Source: Hyphomicrobiales bacterium
Lineage (GTDB): Bacteria; Pseudomonadota; Alphaproteobacteria; Rhizobiales; Rhizobiaceae
Direction: 5' to 3'
NCBI GenBank assembly: GCA_900474095.1
Contig: UCOA01000017.1
Coordinates: 1 to 59,104, forward strand
Length of the DNA stretch: 59,104 nucleotides
This document shows, in pieces, positions 48,887 to 57,911 of the stretch (its first letter is position 1; each line of letters begins with the position of its first letter). The position numbers and the translations under genes are program-made. A model generated the notes under the pieces. The model searched no databases. It was given only the letters and a program-made list of their open reading frames with translations, and was not told the origin of the DNA.

Positions 48887-49489
48887 ATGTCAAACTTGAG
48901 ATATTTCGACGCTGCTGCCGTCAAAGAGCCGGTTCAATCGCCGAAGGCGGCGATCCATACCGAATTCCTGCGCACCGGGCGCATCAATCGGCCCCAGCAA
49001 TGGAGCGTCGAGGAAAAGCGCTACCTGACCCACCAGGAAGTGGCCGCCCGAACCGGCCGCAGGCTTGAGGCTGCCGGAAAGGTGACGCACGAACGCATCA
49101 ACGGCTTCCATGCCTCCATCCGCTTCCCGAAGTTGATTTTCCATCGGACGCTTTCGGGCCGCCCGCATCTCGGCTATTGCCATGTGACGACGGCGCGGAC
49201 GACATTCGCTAAATTCGACGATGTCCGGTGGTCGTTCTACATCGCCAACTTCTTCTCCGACATCGGCGACGACGACCAATTCTTCGAGAAGATCAAGCTG
49301 GGCTATTCGCGGATGTATTTTGCCGTCGCGACCGCACTCGACGCGGAGGAAGGCAAGCTCACGCTCAACCGAACCGTCCACGAAAACGGCCTCCTGTTTC
49401 GCACGCGTGATCCGAAGGAAGCCTTGAAAAACGTGCTTTTGCTCGGCGCCTGCAACGAACAGCTTCGCAAGATCATCAACAGCCTGTAG
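48887..49489 (+). CDS. Conserved protein of unknown function, 200 aa
   Basis: Starts MSNLRYFDAAAVKEPVQSPK. It is a soluble mixed alpha-beta protein with many aromatic residues (RWSFYIANFFSDIGDDDQFF, KLGYSRMYFAVATALD) and no signal peptide, membrane segment or catalytic motif I recognise. The sequence quality and codon use look native. A weak AGG precedes the ATG. It may be specific to Rhizobiaceae. Confidence 0.75.
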   Translation: MSNLRYFDAAAVKEPVQSPKAAIHTEFLRTGRINRPQQWSVEEKRYLTHQEVAARTGRRLEAAGKVTHERINGFHASIRFPKLIFHRTLSGRPHLGYCHVTTARTTFAKFDDVRWSFYIANFFSDIGDDDQFFEKIKLGYSRMYFAVATALDAEEGKLTLNRTVHENGLLFRTRDPKEALKNVLLLGACNEQLRKIINSL

Positions 49490-49510
49490 CTGCCTGAGCC
49501 AGGGCGCCGA

Positions 49511-50572
49511 TCAGCGCTTGTAGATCAACCAATCCCGCCCCGCCGGTTGCTCGTCCTCGCTCTCATGAACGACGGTATAGTCGCCGCCCTTGGCCTGTGC
49601 CTTGGCAAGCGCCTTTTCGGCAGTTCCGACGAGGTCGAACGCATTGCCGGCACTGTGCGACATGCACACGCCGACTGAAAGCGTGACGCTGCCAAGGCTG
49701 CGGCCAGTCTTCGGGTGCTTGAAATGGACACCGCGCAAAGCCGATCTAAGCAGCGCCATGAGGCGCACGACCTCCCGCTCCTCCCCCGCATTGATGAGGA
49801 AGCCAAAGCGGACACCGTCGAAACGTGCCGCCAGCTCGCTTGGCGGAAAGGCGTGCTGGGTGATGCCGCCGATATGGCGGGCGAGGTGATCGGCGATCGC
49901 GGCCGCCTGTTCGCCGGAAAGCCGCTGGCTGGTATCCGGCTCGGCGATCGCAACCCCACAGGCGAGCGGCAGATCGGGATCGGCATAGACCTTGGCGAGC
50001 GCCTTGTTGAAGGCGCGTCGGTTGGCAAGGCCCGTCACCGCATCCGAGAATTTCGTCGCCTCGAAATCGGCAAGCTCCTTCTGGACACCGGCGATGACGT
50101 GGGATTGCGCTGTGACGCTTTGCTCCAGTTCGGCGTTTTGCGACACCTGCCGCTCGGTTGCCCGCTTCAATGCCTGGATCGAGTTCTTCAACGCCGCCTG
50201 GCTTGCCTCGTCCGAAACGACGAGCGCCTTCGACGCCTCGCCGATCAACCGGCCGTAATCGTCGAGCGAGTTCTTTTCGCGCGACAAAAGGTTCATGAAA
50301 TTGCTCATCTCGTCGCGCACGATCGTCGTCGAGCGTGCAAGAACGCTCGCCTCATGGTGATGCGGCAGGTATTTGCGGCCGAGTTCATCGAGTGCGGCCT
50401 GCGACTTGTTCTTGCCGAGCGCGATGAAGTCCCGCACCAGCTCGGGATTGGCGCCGGCATAGGCCTCGTACACCAGTTCGTAGTTTCTCGGGACGGCGTC
50501 GATGCCCATCTGGTGCATGGCGGTGGCGATGCGCAGGGCAAGGTCGTTGGGCATGGATTTCTTGTTGGCCAT
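49511..50572 (-). CDS. Degenerate GGDEF-domain protein
   Basis: A 353-residue soluble protein. The N-terminal half is helical (a segment like PpcA/diguanylate-cyclase N-domains, QMGIDAVPRNYELVYEAYAG); the C-terminal half is a GGDEF fold starting at DAVTGLANRRAFNKAL. The signature is destroyed: ARFDGVRFGFL stands where active cyclases have R-x-GGDEF, so it should not make cyclic-di-GMP and may act as a binding or scaffolding protein. ATG 50572 has GGAG 6 nt upstream. Confidence 0.88.
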   Translation of the reverse strand: MANKKSMPNDLALRIATAMHQMGIDAVPRNYELVYEAYAGANPELVRDFIALGKNKSQAALDELGRKYLPHHHEASVLARSTTIVRDEMSNFMNLLSREKNSLDDYGRLIGEASKALVVSDEASQAALKNSIQALKRATERQVSQNAELEQSVTAQSHVIAGVQKELADFEATKFSDAVTGLANRRAFNKALAKVYADPDLPLACGVAIAEPDTSQRLSGEQAAAIADHLARHIGGITQHAFPPSELAARFDGVRFGFLINAGEEREVVRLMALLRSALRGVHFKHPKTGRSLGSVTLSVGVCMSHSAGNAFDLVGTAEKALAKAQAKGGDYTVVHESEDEQPAGRDWLIYKR

Positions 50573-50786
50573 TTGCGCTCCGGCAGGGTTTGGAACGCAA
50601 CATCTAGCATGCCCAACTTTCGGCTCCTCTAATAGAAGCTGTCGCATTTTAAGAAATCTTGAAGCGGGCTGTATCAATCGGGCACAGTCCGGTGTGGCCG
50701 CCGAATGCGCTTGGCAATGTCCCGCCGAGCCTTGTAATAGAAACCGCAAGGCCCTGACTTTTCGAACGGCGACTTTTGGAAGCTGC

Positions 50787-51773
50787 ATGACCCTCATCAT
50801 CGACACAAGGACCGAACCGGAGCGCGCATTGACGGCGGCTTGCGAAACGCTGGCCCGGGGTCTGCCGGTCGCAATTCCGACGGAGACGGTCTATGGCCTG
50901 GCTGCCGACGCGACAAGCCCGGACGCGATCAGCCGCATCTACGAAATGAAGGGCCGCCCGCGCTTCAATCCGCTGATCTTACATATCGCCGACTTCGACA
51001 TGGCGCGACGTTATGTCGATTTTGATCCGATCTCGCAAAAGCTTGCCGAGGCCTTCTGGCCGGGACCCCTGACGCTGATCCTGCCGATGAAGCCGGCGAG
51101 CGGCGTTCACCCGCTTGCCTCCGCCGGCCTCGACACGCTCGGCATCCGCATGCCGGACGGGTTTTCACGGTCAGTGATCAAGCGCTATGGCAAGCCGCTG
51201 GCAGCCCCAAGCGCCAACACCTCCGGCAAGATCAGCCCGACCAGCGCCCAGCATGTCGAGGCCGATCTCGGCGGCAGGCTGGCGCTGATCCTCGACGCCG
51301 GGCCGGCCGACATCGGCCTGGAATCGACCATCATCAAGGTCGATGGCGACGAAATCCGATTGCTGCGGCCGGGCGGGCTTGATGTCGCCGATATCGAAAA
51401 ACTGACAGGAAAGGCCGTACTGCGACCGGAAACCGCAGGGGCAGCGATCGAGGCGCCGGGCATGCTCGCCTCCCACTATGCACCGGCGGCGGCAGTGCGA
51501 CTGAACGCGGTGGATGTCAAGCCGGGCGAGGTGCTGATCCGGTTCGGCGGCACAGCGATGCCGGGCGAAGCAAATGCCGCTTTGGTTCTCGATCTCAGTC
51601 CCTCCGCCAATTTGCGCGAGGCGGCCGCCAATCTCTTTGCCTATATGAAAAGAGCCGACGCGTCCGGTGCTGCGACCATCGCCTTCGGACCCATTCCGAG
51701 CGAGGGGCTCGGCGAAGCGATCATCGACCGGATTGAACGGGCAGCTGCTCCGAGGGAGGGCACGCGAGCATGA
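50787..51773 (+). CDS. L-threonylcarbamoyladenylate synthase (Sua5/TsaC type)
   Basis: A 328-residue Sua5-like protein: a TsaC/YrdC domain (GLPVAIPTETVYGLAADATS, KGRPRFNPLILH, PSANTSGKISPTSA) plus a C-terminal Sua5 domain of about 100 residues beginning after APGMLASHYAP. It makes the activated carbamoyl intermediate for the t6A modification of tRNAs reading ANN codons. The C-terminal domain marks Sua5 rather than short TsaC. A GGAAG precedes the ATG. Confidence 0.92.
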   Translation: MTLIIDTRTEPERALTAACETLARGLPVAIPTETVYGLAADATSPDAISRIYEMKGRPRFNPLILHIADFDMARRYVDFDPISQKLAEAFWPGPLTLILPMKPASGVHPLASAGLDTLGIRMPDGFSRSVIKRYGKPLAAPSANTSGKISPTSAQHVEADLGGRLALILDAGPADIGLESTIIKVDGDEIRLLRPGGLDVADIEKLTGKAVLRPETAGAAIEAPGMLASHYAPAAAVRLNAVDVKPGEVLIRFGGTAMPGEANAALVLDLSPSANLREAAANLFAYMKRADASGAATIAFGPIPSEGLGEAIIDRIERAAAPREGTRA

Positions 51774-51810
51774 GACCTTGCCGAAACGCCGCCACCGAGG
51801 TATCGATCCC

Positions 51811-53241
51811 ATGACGAACGCCATCCCCTCGCTAGACCTCATCGCCCGCTTCGCCGCCATCGTCGGCGACCGCAACGCGCTGACCGATCCGTCAGACATC
51901 GCACCCTATCTCATCGAATCCCGCGGGCTCTACAAGGGCGACACGCCGCTGGTGCTGAAGCCCGGCAGCGTCGAGGAGGTCTCGCAGATCCTCAAGCTTG
52001 CCAGCGAGACAGGTGCTGCGATCGTGCCGCAGGGTGGCAATACCGGGCACGTCGCCGGCCAGATCCCGCGCACGGGAGCGGCCGATATCGTACTGTCGCT
52101 GGAGCGGCTGAACCGCATCCGCGACATCGACCCGGTCGGCAACGTCATCGTCGCCGACGCAGGCTGCATTCTTGCCGACATTCAGACTGCGGCTGAGACG
52201 CATAACCGCCTGTTCCCGCTGTCACTCGGCTCGGAAGGCTCCTGCCGGATCGGCGGCAACCTCTCCACCAATGCCGGCGGCACCGCCGTGCTTGCCTATG
52301 GCAACATGCGGCAATTGTGCCTTGGCCTGGAGGTCGTGCTCCCGACCGGCGAGATCTGGGACGGGCTGCGGCGGCTGAAGAAGGACAACACCGGCTACGA
52401 CCTGCGCGACCTGTTCATCGGCGCCGAGGGCACGCTCGGCGTCATCACCGGCGCGGTGCTGAAACTCTTTCCGCAGCCGCTTGGCCACCAGGTCGGCTTT
52501 GCGGGCCTGAAAAGCGTTGCCGACGCCCTTTCCCTTTTCGACAAGGCCTCGAGCCTCTGCGGCCCGGCTCTGACCGGCTTCGAACTGATGCCGCGGCTCG
52601 GCGTCGAGTTTACCGCGAAACACATTCCGGGCGTTCGCGATCCGCTGGACAAGGTGCATGCCTGGTATGTGCTGATCGACATCTCGACTTCGGATTCAGC
52701 AGAAACGGCCGAGAGAATGATGGGCGAACTGCTGGAGACGGCGATTTCAGACGGCCTCGTGGAAAATGCAGTGGTGGCCGCCAACGAGACCCAGCGCAGG
52801 AGCCTCTGGCACATGCGCGAAAGCATGTCACCGGCGCAGAAGCCAGAGGGCGGCTCGATCAAGCACGATGTCTCGGTGCCGGTATCGAGCATCCCGGCCT
52901 TCATGGAGGAGGCGGATGCGGCAGTCATGGCGGCCATTCCGGGCGCTCGCATCTGCGCCTTCGGCCACATGGGCGACGGCAATATCCATTACAACATCTC
53001 CCAGCCGGTCGGCGCCGACAAGGACGCCTTCATTTCCCGCTGGCGCGAGATCAACGCGATCGTCCACGGCATCGTCACGAAATACAACGGCTCGATCTCC
53101 GCGGAACACGGTATCGGCCAGTTGAAGCGCGACGAACTTGCCGAGGTGCGTTCGCCGGTCGAGATCGACCTGATGCAGCGCATCAAGCACGCCTTCGACC
53201 CGGCTGGGATCATGAACCCCGGCAAGGTGCTGAAGGCCTGA
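51811..53241 (+). CDS. FAD-linked D-2-hydroxyacid dehydrogenase (D2HGDH/LdhD type)
   Basis: A 476-residue flavoprotein of the VAO family: FAD-binding domain (IVPQGGNTGHVAGQIP, LSLGSEGSCRIGGNLSTNAG, IGAEGTLGVITGAVL) and a cap domain with GHMGDGNIHYN and EHGIGQLKRDEL near the C-terminus that bind substrate and zinc. Probable activities are D-2-hydroxyglutarate, D-lactate or glycolate oxidation with quinone or ETF as acceptor. It follows the Sua5 gene by 37 bp, same strand. Confidence 0.9.
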   Translation: MTNAIPSLDLIARFAAIVGDRNALTDPSDIAPYLIESRGLYKGDTPLVLKPGSVEEVSQILKLASETGAAIVPQGGNTGHVAGQIPRTGAADIVLSLERLNRIRDIDPVGNVIVADAGCILADIQTAAETHNRLFPLSLGSEGSCRIGGNLSTNAGGTAVLAYGNMRQLCLGLEVVLPTGEIWDGLRRLKKDNTGYDLRDLFIGAEGTLGVITGAVLKLFPQPLGHQVGFAGLKSVADALSLFDKASSLCGPALTGFELMPRLGVEFTAKHIPGVRDPLDKVHAWYVLIDISTSDSAETAERMMGELLETAISDGLVENAVVAANETQRRSLWHMRESMSPAQKPEGGSIKHDVSVPVSSIPAFMEEADAAVMAAIPGARICAFGHMGDGNIHYNISQPVGADKDAFISRWREINAIVHGIVTKYNGSISAEHGIGQLKRDELAEVRSPVEIDLMQRIKHAFDPAGIMNPGKVLKA

Positions 53242-53250
53242 CGAAAGATA

Positions 53251-55557
53251 TCAGGCGCCGCCGGTCCGTAGCTGAGTGAGGCTGAGTAGTGTATCGGCGC
53301 TGATGCCGTTGCCCCCGCTTCCCGACATGATCAGTTCTGCGGGTGAGACATCGGTGTTGTTCTCGACGTCATAAAGTGCGGTGAAGCGCACCAGCAGCTT
53401 TTCCAATTTTTCCGGATCGTGCAGGTCTTCGACATCGAGAATCCGGTTAATGTAGTCGTACTGCACGTCCACGTCGGCAGCCGACATTTCTTCCGGAATG
53501 CTGAAGGTCGTCTGGATGACCTGCAGCAGCGCGCTATCGGCCAAAAGATCGTAGGCCGTGTTGACGCCAGAGGCCATGCGCCGGAAGTAGAGTGCGAGGC
53601 GCACGCCGGCATTGTCCTCGCCCTGTTGTTCCTCCAGCGTCTGGTTGAGATAAAGATCCTCGGTATCGAGCAGGCCGCGCCTGGTTTGAATCCCCGTTGC
53701 CGGCTCTGCCAGGTTGCCTTCGCTGTCGAAATTGAAGGAGGCGACGATTTCCTTGAAAAGCGTGGTGTCCGGCTCGGTATTGATGAAGCTCTTCGCGTCA
53801 CTGAAATCGGATTCGAACATCTGCCGGACATAGTCCGTCGTATATTCCTCGGGATCTAGCCCGGCGGCGACGAGAATGAAATCGACCAGGCGCCGGTTCG
53901 AGAGAAGATCGTCCCGCGTTTCGATCTTCTCGATCTCGGCGCTGTAATACTTTGATTCCTCCGTCGCCTTGGTCTTGTCCTCCTCCGTGCCGAAGCGGCT
54001 CTTTTCGACGACATAGGACTTGGCGGTATTGAGGATTTCGCTTTCCGACTGCGCCAGCGTCGGCACGCCGAGTGTCCCGTCCGCGTTGAAGTTGAATGCC
54101 TTGGCCAGTTCGACGTAACGGTCGTCTTTCAGCGTGTAGACATAGCTCTTCGGATCGGTGAGGTCGCTGGTCAGCACCTTCTTCAGCTTGCGGGCCGTAT
54201 CGCCTTCATCCTCAAGGCCGACGGCCGTCAGCGCCAGTTTCATAATCTTGGTATCGGCGAGCAGGTCATCAACATCCGCAACAAGGCTGATCAGTGTCTT
54301 GTAAGATTCGATCAGGCTTTCATCGGCGGCGTCGTTGGCGTCATTGTAGCGTGTCATCCAGTAAGCGGACGTGGTTGCAATCTGCTCCGTCGTCTGCGCC
54401 GTGTCTCCTGGCGCAAGCGAACCGTCCGCCTGGAAATTGAAGGCGGCGGCGAGTTCCTTGTATGCGGCATTATACTCGCCGCCTTGCGTGTTGGCATAGC
54501 TGGTCGAATCGCTGATATCACTGGTCAGGATGTTCTCCATCGTCGAGGTCAGCAGACTTGACGGCAGGCCGTAGGCGACGCGGATATAGGCGAACAACCG
54601 GGTATTGCTCAAAATATCGTCGACGGACGTGACGCTGCCGATCGTCGACTCATAAAATTCCTTGTTAAGCAAAGCAGCGGAGGAGGAAAGCCGCGGCTGC
54701 GCGAATGCATAGGCTTCGTTGACCGACGCCTTCTGGGTATCAGTCATCGGCTGGACACCGGCGGCGAGCGTTCCATCGCTCTGGAAATTGAAGGCGGCGG
54801 CAAGCGGGGTGTAATCGGGCGCGCTGTCGATCGCTGCCTGGTACTGCGCGATCTGCTGGCTCGCCGTACTGGTGCTGTCGGCCAGATCCGCGGCGGAAGC
54901 GCTGGCTTCTATGGCGTCGATCTTATCCTGGTAGCCCTGCTCGTAGGCCGCCGCTGCCGTATTCACATAACTGCTTGTATCGCTTTCATCGCTGCTAACG
55001 ACGCCCTTGAAATGCGCATAGGACATATAGTCCGGATCGAAGCCGAGCGCGGTCAGGACATAAGTTTTAAGTTTCTCGTTCTGCCAGAGTTGGTCGGCAG
55101 TCGTGATCGTGTCGATCGCTGCGTTAAAATAGTTCGTGTCGGTCGCGACTGCGTCATTAAGATTGACGATGCTCTGATTGTAGAGGCCGATGAGAGCATC
55201 TTCCTGTGCATCACTTTGAACCACCTCCGTCGACTGCGAAAAACTGAAGGCCTGCGCGAAATTGCGGTAGCGTTCGTCAGTCAGTACGTTGGCATAGCTG
55301 CTCTCGTCGCTGAGATCGCTTTCCATGACCTTGCGCATGAAGGCCTTGGCATAGGTCATCTCTTCCAGACCATGCGCCTTCATCGCATAGGAATAGAGCC
55401 GGTAATCGTCGAGGAACTCGTCGATAGTAGTGACGTTGCCGATATTGGCCTTGTAATATTCGGTTTCGCGGGCAACCAGCACCTGCTCGGAAGTGCGCCG
55501 AATGCTCGTCTTCATGTCGCGGGTGATAAGATTGTAGTCGATATAGGTGGAAACCAT
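53251..55557 (-). CDS. Six-repeat DUF1217 protein
   Basis: A 768-residue protein built of about six DUF1217 repeats, near residues 34-106, 143-200, 300-376, 417-491, 537-611 and 656-730. Each has a phrase such as YYKANIGNVTTIDEFLDDYR, then a short helix, then a SDxSDxxSYAN/T phrase and a (F/Y)xExAxAFNF end. No signal peptide or membrane helix is seen. In S. meliloti a DUF1217 gene is part of the flagellar locus (recalled), so a structural or motility-related surface role is possible. ATG 55557 is the conserved start MVSTYIDYNL. Ends 9 bp from the convergent hydroxyacid dehydrogenase. Confidence 0.85.
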   Translation of the reverse strand: MVSTYIDYNLITRDMKTSIRRTSEQVLVARETEYYKANIGNVTTIDEFLDDYRLYSYAMKAHGLEEMTYAKAFMRKVMESDLSDESSYANVLTDERYRNFAQAFSFSQSTEVVQSDAQEDALIGLYNQSIVNLNDAVATDTNYFNAAIDTITTADQLWQNEKLKTYVLTALGFDPDYMSYAHFKGVVSSDESDTSSYVNTAAAAYEQGYQDKIDAIEASASAADLADSTSTASQQIAQYQAAIDSAPDYTPLAAAFNFQSDGTLAAGVQPMTDTQKASVNEAYAFAQPRLSSSAALLNKEFYESTIGSVTSVDDILSNTRLFAYIRVAYGLPSSLLTSTMENILTSDISDSTSYANTQGGEYNAAYKELAAAFNFQADGSLAPGDTAQTTEQIATTSAYWMTRYNDANDAADESLIESYKTLISLVADVDDLLADTKIMKLALTAVGLEDEGDTARKLKKVLTSDLTDPKSYVYTLKDDRYVELAKAFNFNADGTLGVPTLAQSESEILNTAKSYVVEKSRFGTEEDKTKATEESKYYSAEIEKIETRDDLLSNRRLVDFILVAAGLDPEEYTTDYVRQMFESDFSDAKSFINTEPDTTLFKEIVASFNFDSEGNLAEPATGIQTRRGLLDTEDLYLNQTLEEQQGEDNAGVRLALYFRRMASGVNTAYDLLADSALLQVIQTTFSIPEEMSAADVDVQYDYINRILDVEDLHDPEKLEKLLVRFTALYDVENNTDVSPAELIMSGSGGNGISADTLLSLTQLRTGGA

Positions 55558-55903
55558 TGCCGCTCTGCCGATCGCCTCAATTGCCTGACGGATGCTGTCC
55601 GGACGGACGCAATGCCGCACAGTACGGCCATAACCTCAGGCACCATCGCCCTTCAGCCTTGTGCGTGGCTTTTCCTTGAGCTGCGGTGTTGCGCCGGCTG
55701 ATCGGCAAAATGCTGCCGATTTTCTTCAGATTTGGGAAACCCTGCCGCGTTGGTCTTTGCTAACCATCAGGAAATGCAAAGTTTTTTAACTGCAATTTTT
55801 AAGCGGTCTCAAACGGCCGCCGCCTATGCTCCAGCCATAGAGGACGAAAAGTCCCGAAGAGAAGACCGCGAACCGGCTCTCAAGGAAAACAAGGGCGATT
55901 GAA
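55558..55903. other. Divergent intergenic region DUF1217 / DUF6101
   Basis: About 345 bp. It contains A/T-rich promoter-like stretches (TTTTTTAACTGCAATTTTT near 55782-55800) and no gene. Both divergent genes should be transcribed from here. Confidence 0.4.
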
Positions 55904-56470
55904 ATGCTGAAGACACTTTCACAACCGGCTTGGGTCGAAACCACGCTGCGACTGGATCCGAAACGCTTCCCTCAGCAGGCAAGCTACAGCTTGCACGGAC
56001 AGTCAAGCAATGTCACCATCAGTCTGGACGAGCGTGGAGCGGTGTTGCGCAAGGTCCTGCCTTCCAGCGGACTGCCCCTCTCGATCGCGCTGCCGGCGCG
56101 TGCCTTCAAGGGCGTTGCTGCCCGTGCGATCGACCATGGAGACGGAGAGGTGACCGTGACGCTGGAACTTCATCATGACGACCCGGATCTCTGCATCCCG
56201 CTTCTCGTCGCACATGACCTTTCCGACATCGCCGCCGATTGGCGCGCATGGTCGGAAGCCTACCGCACCCCGATGCTGATGGTGGAAGCCGACGGCGTTG
56301 CACGACCGCTGGAAGAGCATCTCGGCGAAGTGCGCACCCGCGATATCAAGCCGCGCCGCCGCCATTCGCTTTTCAACGATCGCCGCCCGCGCTTCCTGAT
56401 GCGCCGCTCCACCGGCAGTCTCGGCGTCAACATGAAGATCGACGGCCGGGAAATTATCGCCCGCAGCTGA
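55904..56470 (+). CDS. DUF6101 family protein
   Basis: A 188-residue conserved alphaproteobacterial protein with a beta-rich first half (VTISLDERGAVLRKVLPSSG, LELHHDDPDLCIPLLVAHDL) and a basic end (DIKPRRRHSLFNDRRPRFLM). No signal peptide; function unknown. AAGG lies about 8 nt before the ATG. A terminator follows 40 bp past the stop. Confidence 0.82.
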   Translation: MLKTLSQPAWVETTLRLDPKRFPQQASYSLHGQSSNVTISLDERGAVLRKVLPSSGLPLSIALPARAFKGVAARAIDHGDGEVTVTLELHHDDPDLCIPLLVAHDLSDIAADWRAWSEAYRTPMLMVEADGVARPLEEHLGEVRTRDIKPRRRHSLFNDRRPRFLMRRSTGSLGVNMKIDGREIIARS

Positions 56471-56509
56471 TTTTCGACACAATGTCCGCACGTTCCTCCA
56501 GTGCAAAAG

Positions 56510-56536
56510 ACCGGCCGTCCCTGCGGTCGGTTTTTT
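56510..56536 (+). terminator. Intrinsic terminator after the DUF6101 gene
   Basis: Eight-base stem ACCGGCCG/CGGTCGGT (one G-T pair), 6-base loop, then TTTTT. Confidence 0.8.
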
Positions 56537-56638
56537 GTTTTCGATTTCAGCCAGTTATCAACGACTCGGAAAAGGCGGCGAATGCCTTCTTGATGCCATA
56601 TGCAACTTGCACAGTGCCGGCACGAGAAGGAGACAACC

Positions 56639-56833
56639 ATGCGCAAATTCATCCCGGTGCATAATCCCTTAAAACGGAATCGCTTTAAGAATAAAATTAT
56701 GCAGCAATTTCAAAGCGGCACAGCCTCCGTTGCGCGTCTTTTGACCCGCGGCACTGTAGGGTTCACCGCCGCCTTTTCCGCCGGCCTGACCGAGAAGAAG
56801 ATCCGCCGCGACACAGAGCTGAGCTGGGCTTGA
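56639..56833 (+). CDS. Small protein, 64 aa, with palindromic repeat inside the gene
   Basis: The frame reads MRKFIPVHNPLKRNRFKNK, then IMQQFQSGTASVARLLTRG and a C-terminal TVGFTAAFSAGLTEKKIRRD tail. AAGGAG lies 7 nt before the ATG and an intrinsic terminator 27 bp after the stop, so a real translated transcript is likely. The basic N-terminal third is encoded by the palindromic repeat (copy 2). Small, basic, with one amphipathic or hydrophobic stretch (VGFTAAFSAGL). Role unknown. Confidence 0.7.
   Translation: MRKFIPVHNPLKRNRFKNKIMQQFQSGTASVARLLTRGTVGFTAAFSAGLTEKKIRRDTELSWA
56658..56703 (+). repeat. Palindromic repeat, copy 2 (inside the small gene)
   Basis: TGCATAATCCCTTAAAACGG, then AATCGCTTTAAGAATAAAAT and TATGCA: an imperfect palindrome that matches the minus-strand copy at 7289-7333. 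Similarity continues into the GCAGCAATTTCAA flank. It supplies codons VHNPLKRNRFKNKIMQ of the 64-aa protein; in the other copy the same frame would read VLHNSLNRNRFKDKV, so the frame is kept open through the palindrome core. Confidence 0.75.
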
Positions 56834-56859
56834 GTTGATGATTACTGCGGTGGACCCTT

Positions 56860-56887
56860 GCCCTCCGGCCATCCGGAGGGCTTTTTT
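56860..56887 (+). terminator. Intrinsic terminator overlapping the ubiA stop
   Basis: Stem GCCCTCCGG (56860-56868) with CCGGAGGGC (56873-56881), loop CCAT, then TTTTTT. It ends the 64-aa gene and its T tract contains the complement of the ubiA TAA at 56886-56888. Confidence 0.85.
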
Positions 56888-57845
56888 ATAGCAACCGCAC
56901 CAGCAGCGCGGCGCAAAGCCCCACAAAGACGATCAATCCAACGACACCGTTGAACTTGAACAGGGCCAGGCATTGCGTCGTGTCGTGGATGTCCAGCACG
57001 AGAATCTGATAGAATAGCATGGCCGCCGCGACGAGCAGGCCGATATGGGCCAGGAATCCCGCTCCTGCGAGCGCGAATGAGACGAACAGCAGAAATACCG
57101 CCAGGCCGTAAAGGCCGAACAGCCAGGGGCGCGGGTGCTCGCCGAACCGCCGCGCCGTCGAGCGGACCCCGATCAGTTCGTCGTCCTCCCTGTCCTGATA
57201 GGCATAGATCGTGTCGTAGCCGATCGTCCAGGCGATCGCGCCGAGATAGAGGACGATCGCCGCCATCCCCAGCGTCCCGAATTCCGCCGACCAGCCCATC
57301 ACGGCGCCCCAGGAAAAGGCAAGGCCGAGGAAAAATTGCGGCCAGTCGGTGAAGCGTTTGGCAAAGGGATAGACGGCGACGAAGACGAGCGAGAAGACGC
57401 CGAGAAAGATCGAAAAGCCGTTGAACTGCAGGAGAACAACGAGGCCGGCGAGTGCCTGCAGCACCATGAAGACCTTTGCCTGCAGCCGCGTGACGCGGCC
57501 CGATGGCAGCGGTCGCGACCGCGTGCGTGCCACTTCCATATCGATGTCGTGATCGATGACATCGTTATAGGTACAACCGGCACCACGCATCGCCACCGCG
57601 CCGATGAAGAACAGGATCAGGTGAAAGACGAAACGACCGAGCGAAAACGTGCCGAGCGTGGCCGCCGCATTGGCCGCCAGCCCAGCCGACCAGAAGCACG
57701 GCCACATCAGGAGTTGCCAGCCGATCGGCCGGTCCCAACGGGCAAGCTGCGCATAGGGCCAGAGCGGCCTCGGCAGGACGCGGTAGACCCAATTGTTGGA
57801 CGGCGCATCGTGGACACGCCCGGAATCGGCTGGACTGGTGCTCAT
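56886..57845 (-). CDS. ubiA: 4-hydroxybenzoate octaprenyltransferase
   Basis: A 319-residue inner-membrane prenyltransferase that attaches the polyprenyl tail to 4-hydroxybenzoate in ubiquinone synthesis. The first Asp-rich motif is N94-D-VIDHD-ID (NDVIDHDIDMEVARTRSRPL) and the second is YAYQDREDDELIGVRSTA; about nine helices. ATG 57845 is preferred; a TTG 15 bp upstream would add five residues. Single gene, downstream of the MipA-like gene. Confidence 0.95.
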   Translation of the reverse strand: MSTSPADSGRVHDAPSNNWVYRVLPRPLWPYAQLARWDRPIGWQLLMWPCFWSAGLAANAAATLGTFSLGRFVFHLILFFIGAVAMRGAGCTYNDVIDHDIDMEVARTRSRPLPSGRVTRLQAKVFMVLQALAGLVVLLQFNGFSIFLGVFSLVFVAVYPFAKRFTDWPQFFLGLAFSWGAVMGWSAEFGTLGMAAIVLYLGAIAWTIGYDTIYAYQDREDDELIGVRSTARRFGEHPRPWLFGLYGLAVFLLFVSFALAGAGFLAHIGLLVAAAMLFYQILVLDIHDTTQCLALFKFNGVVGLIVFVGLCAALLVRLL

Positions 57846-57911
57846 GCCATCTGTTTGCAACTGCCGAAGAGCGCGGTCAAGCGATCAGCTGTGGATGTCG
57901 GGGCGCAGACC

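Noticed and set aside
48366..48893. Minus-strand open frame upstream of gbcA
   Set aside because: Overlaps the cobalamin riboswitch and has no protein-like features.
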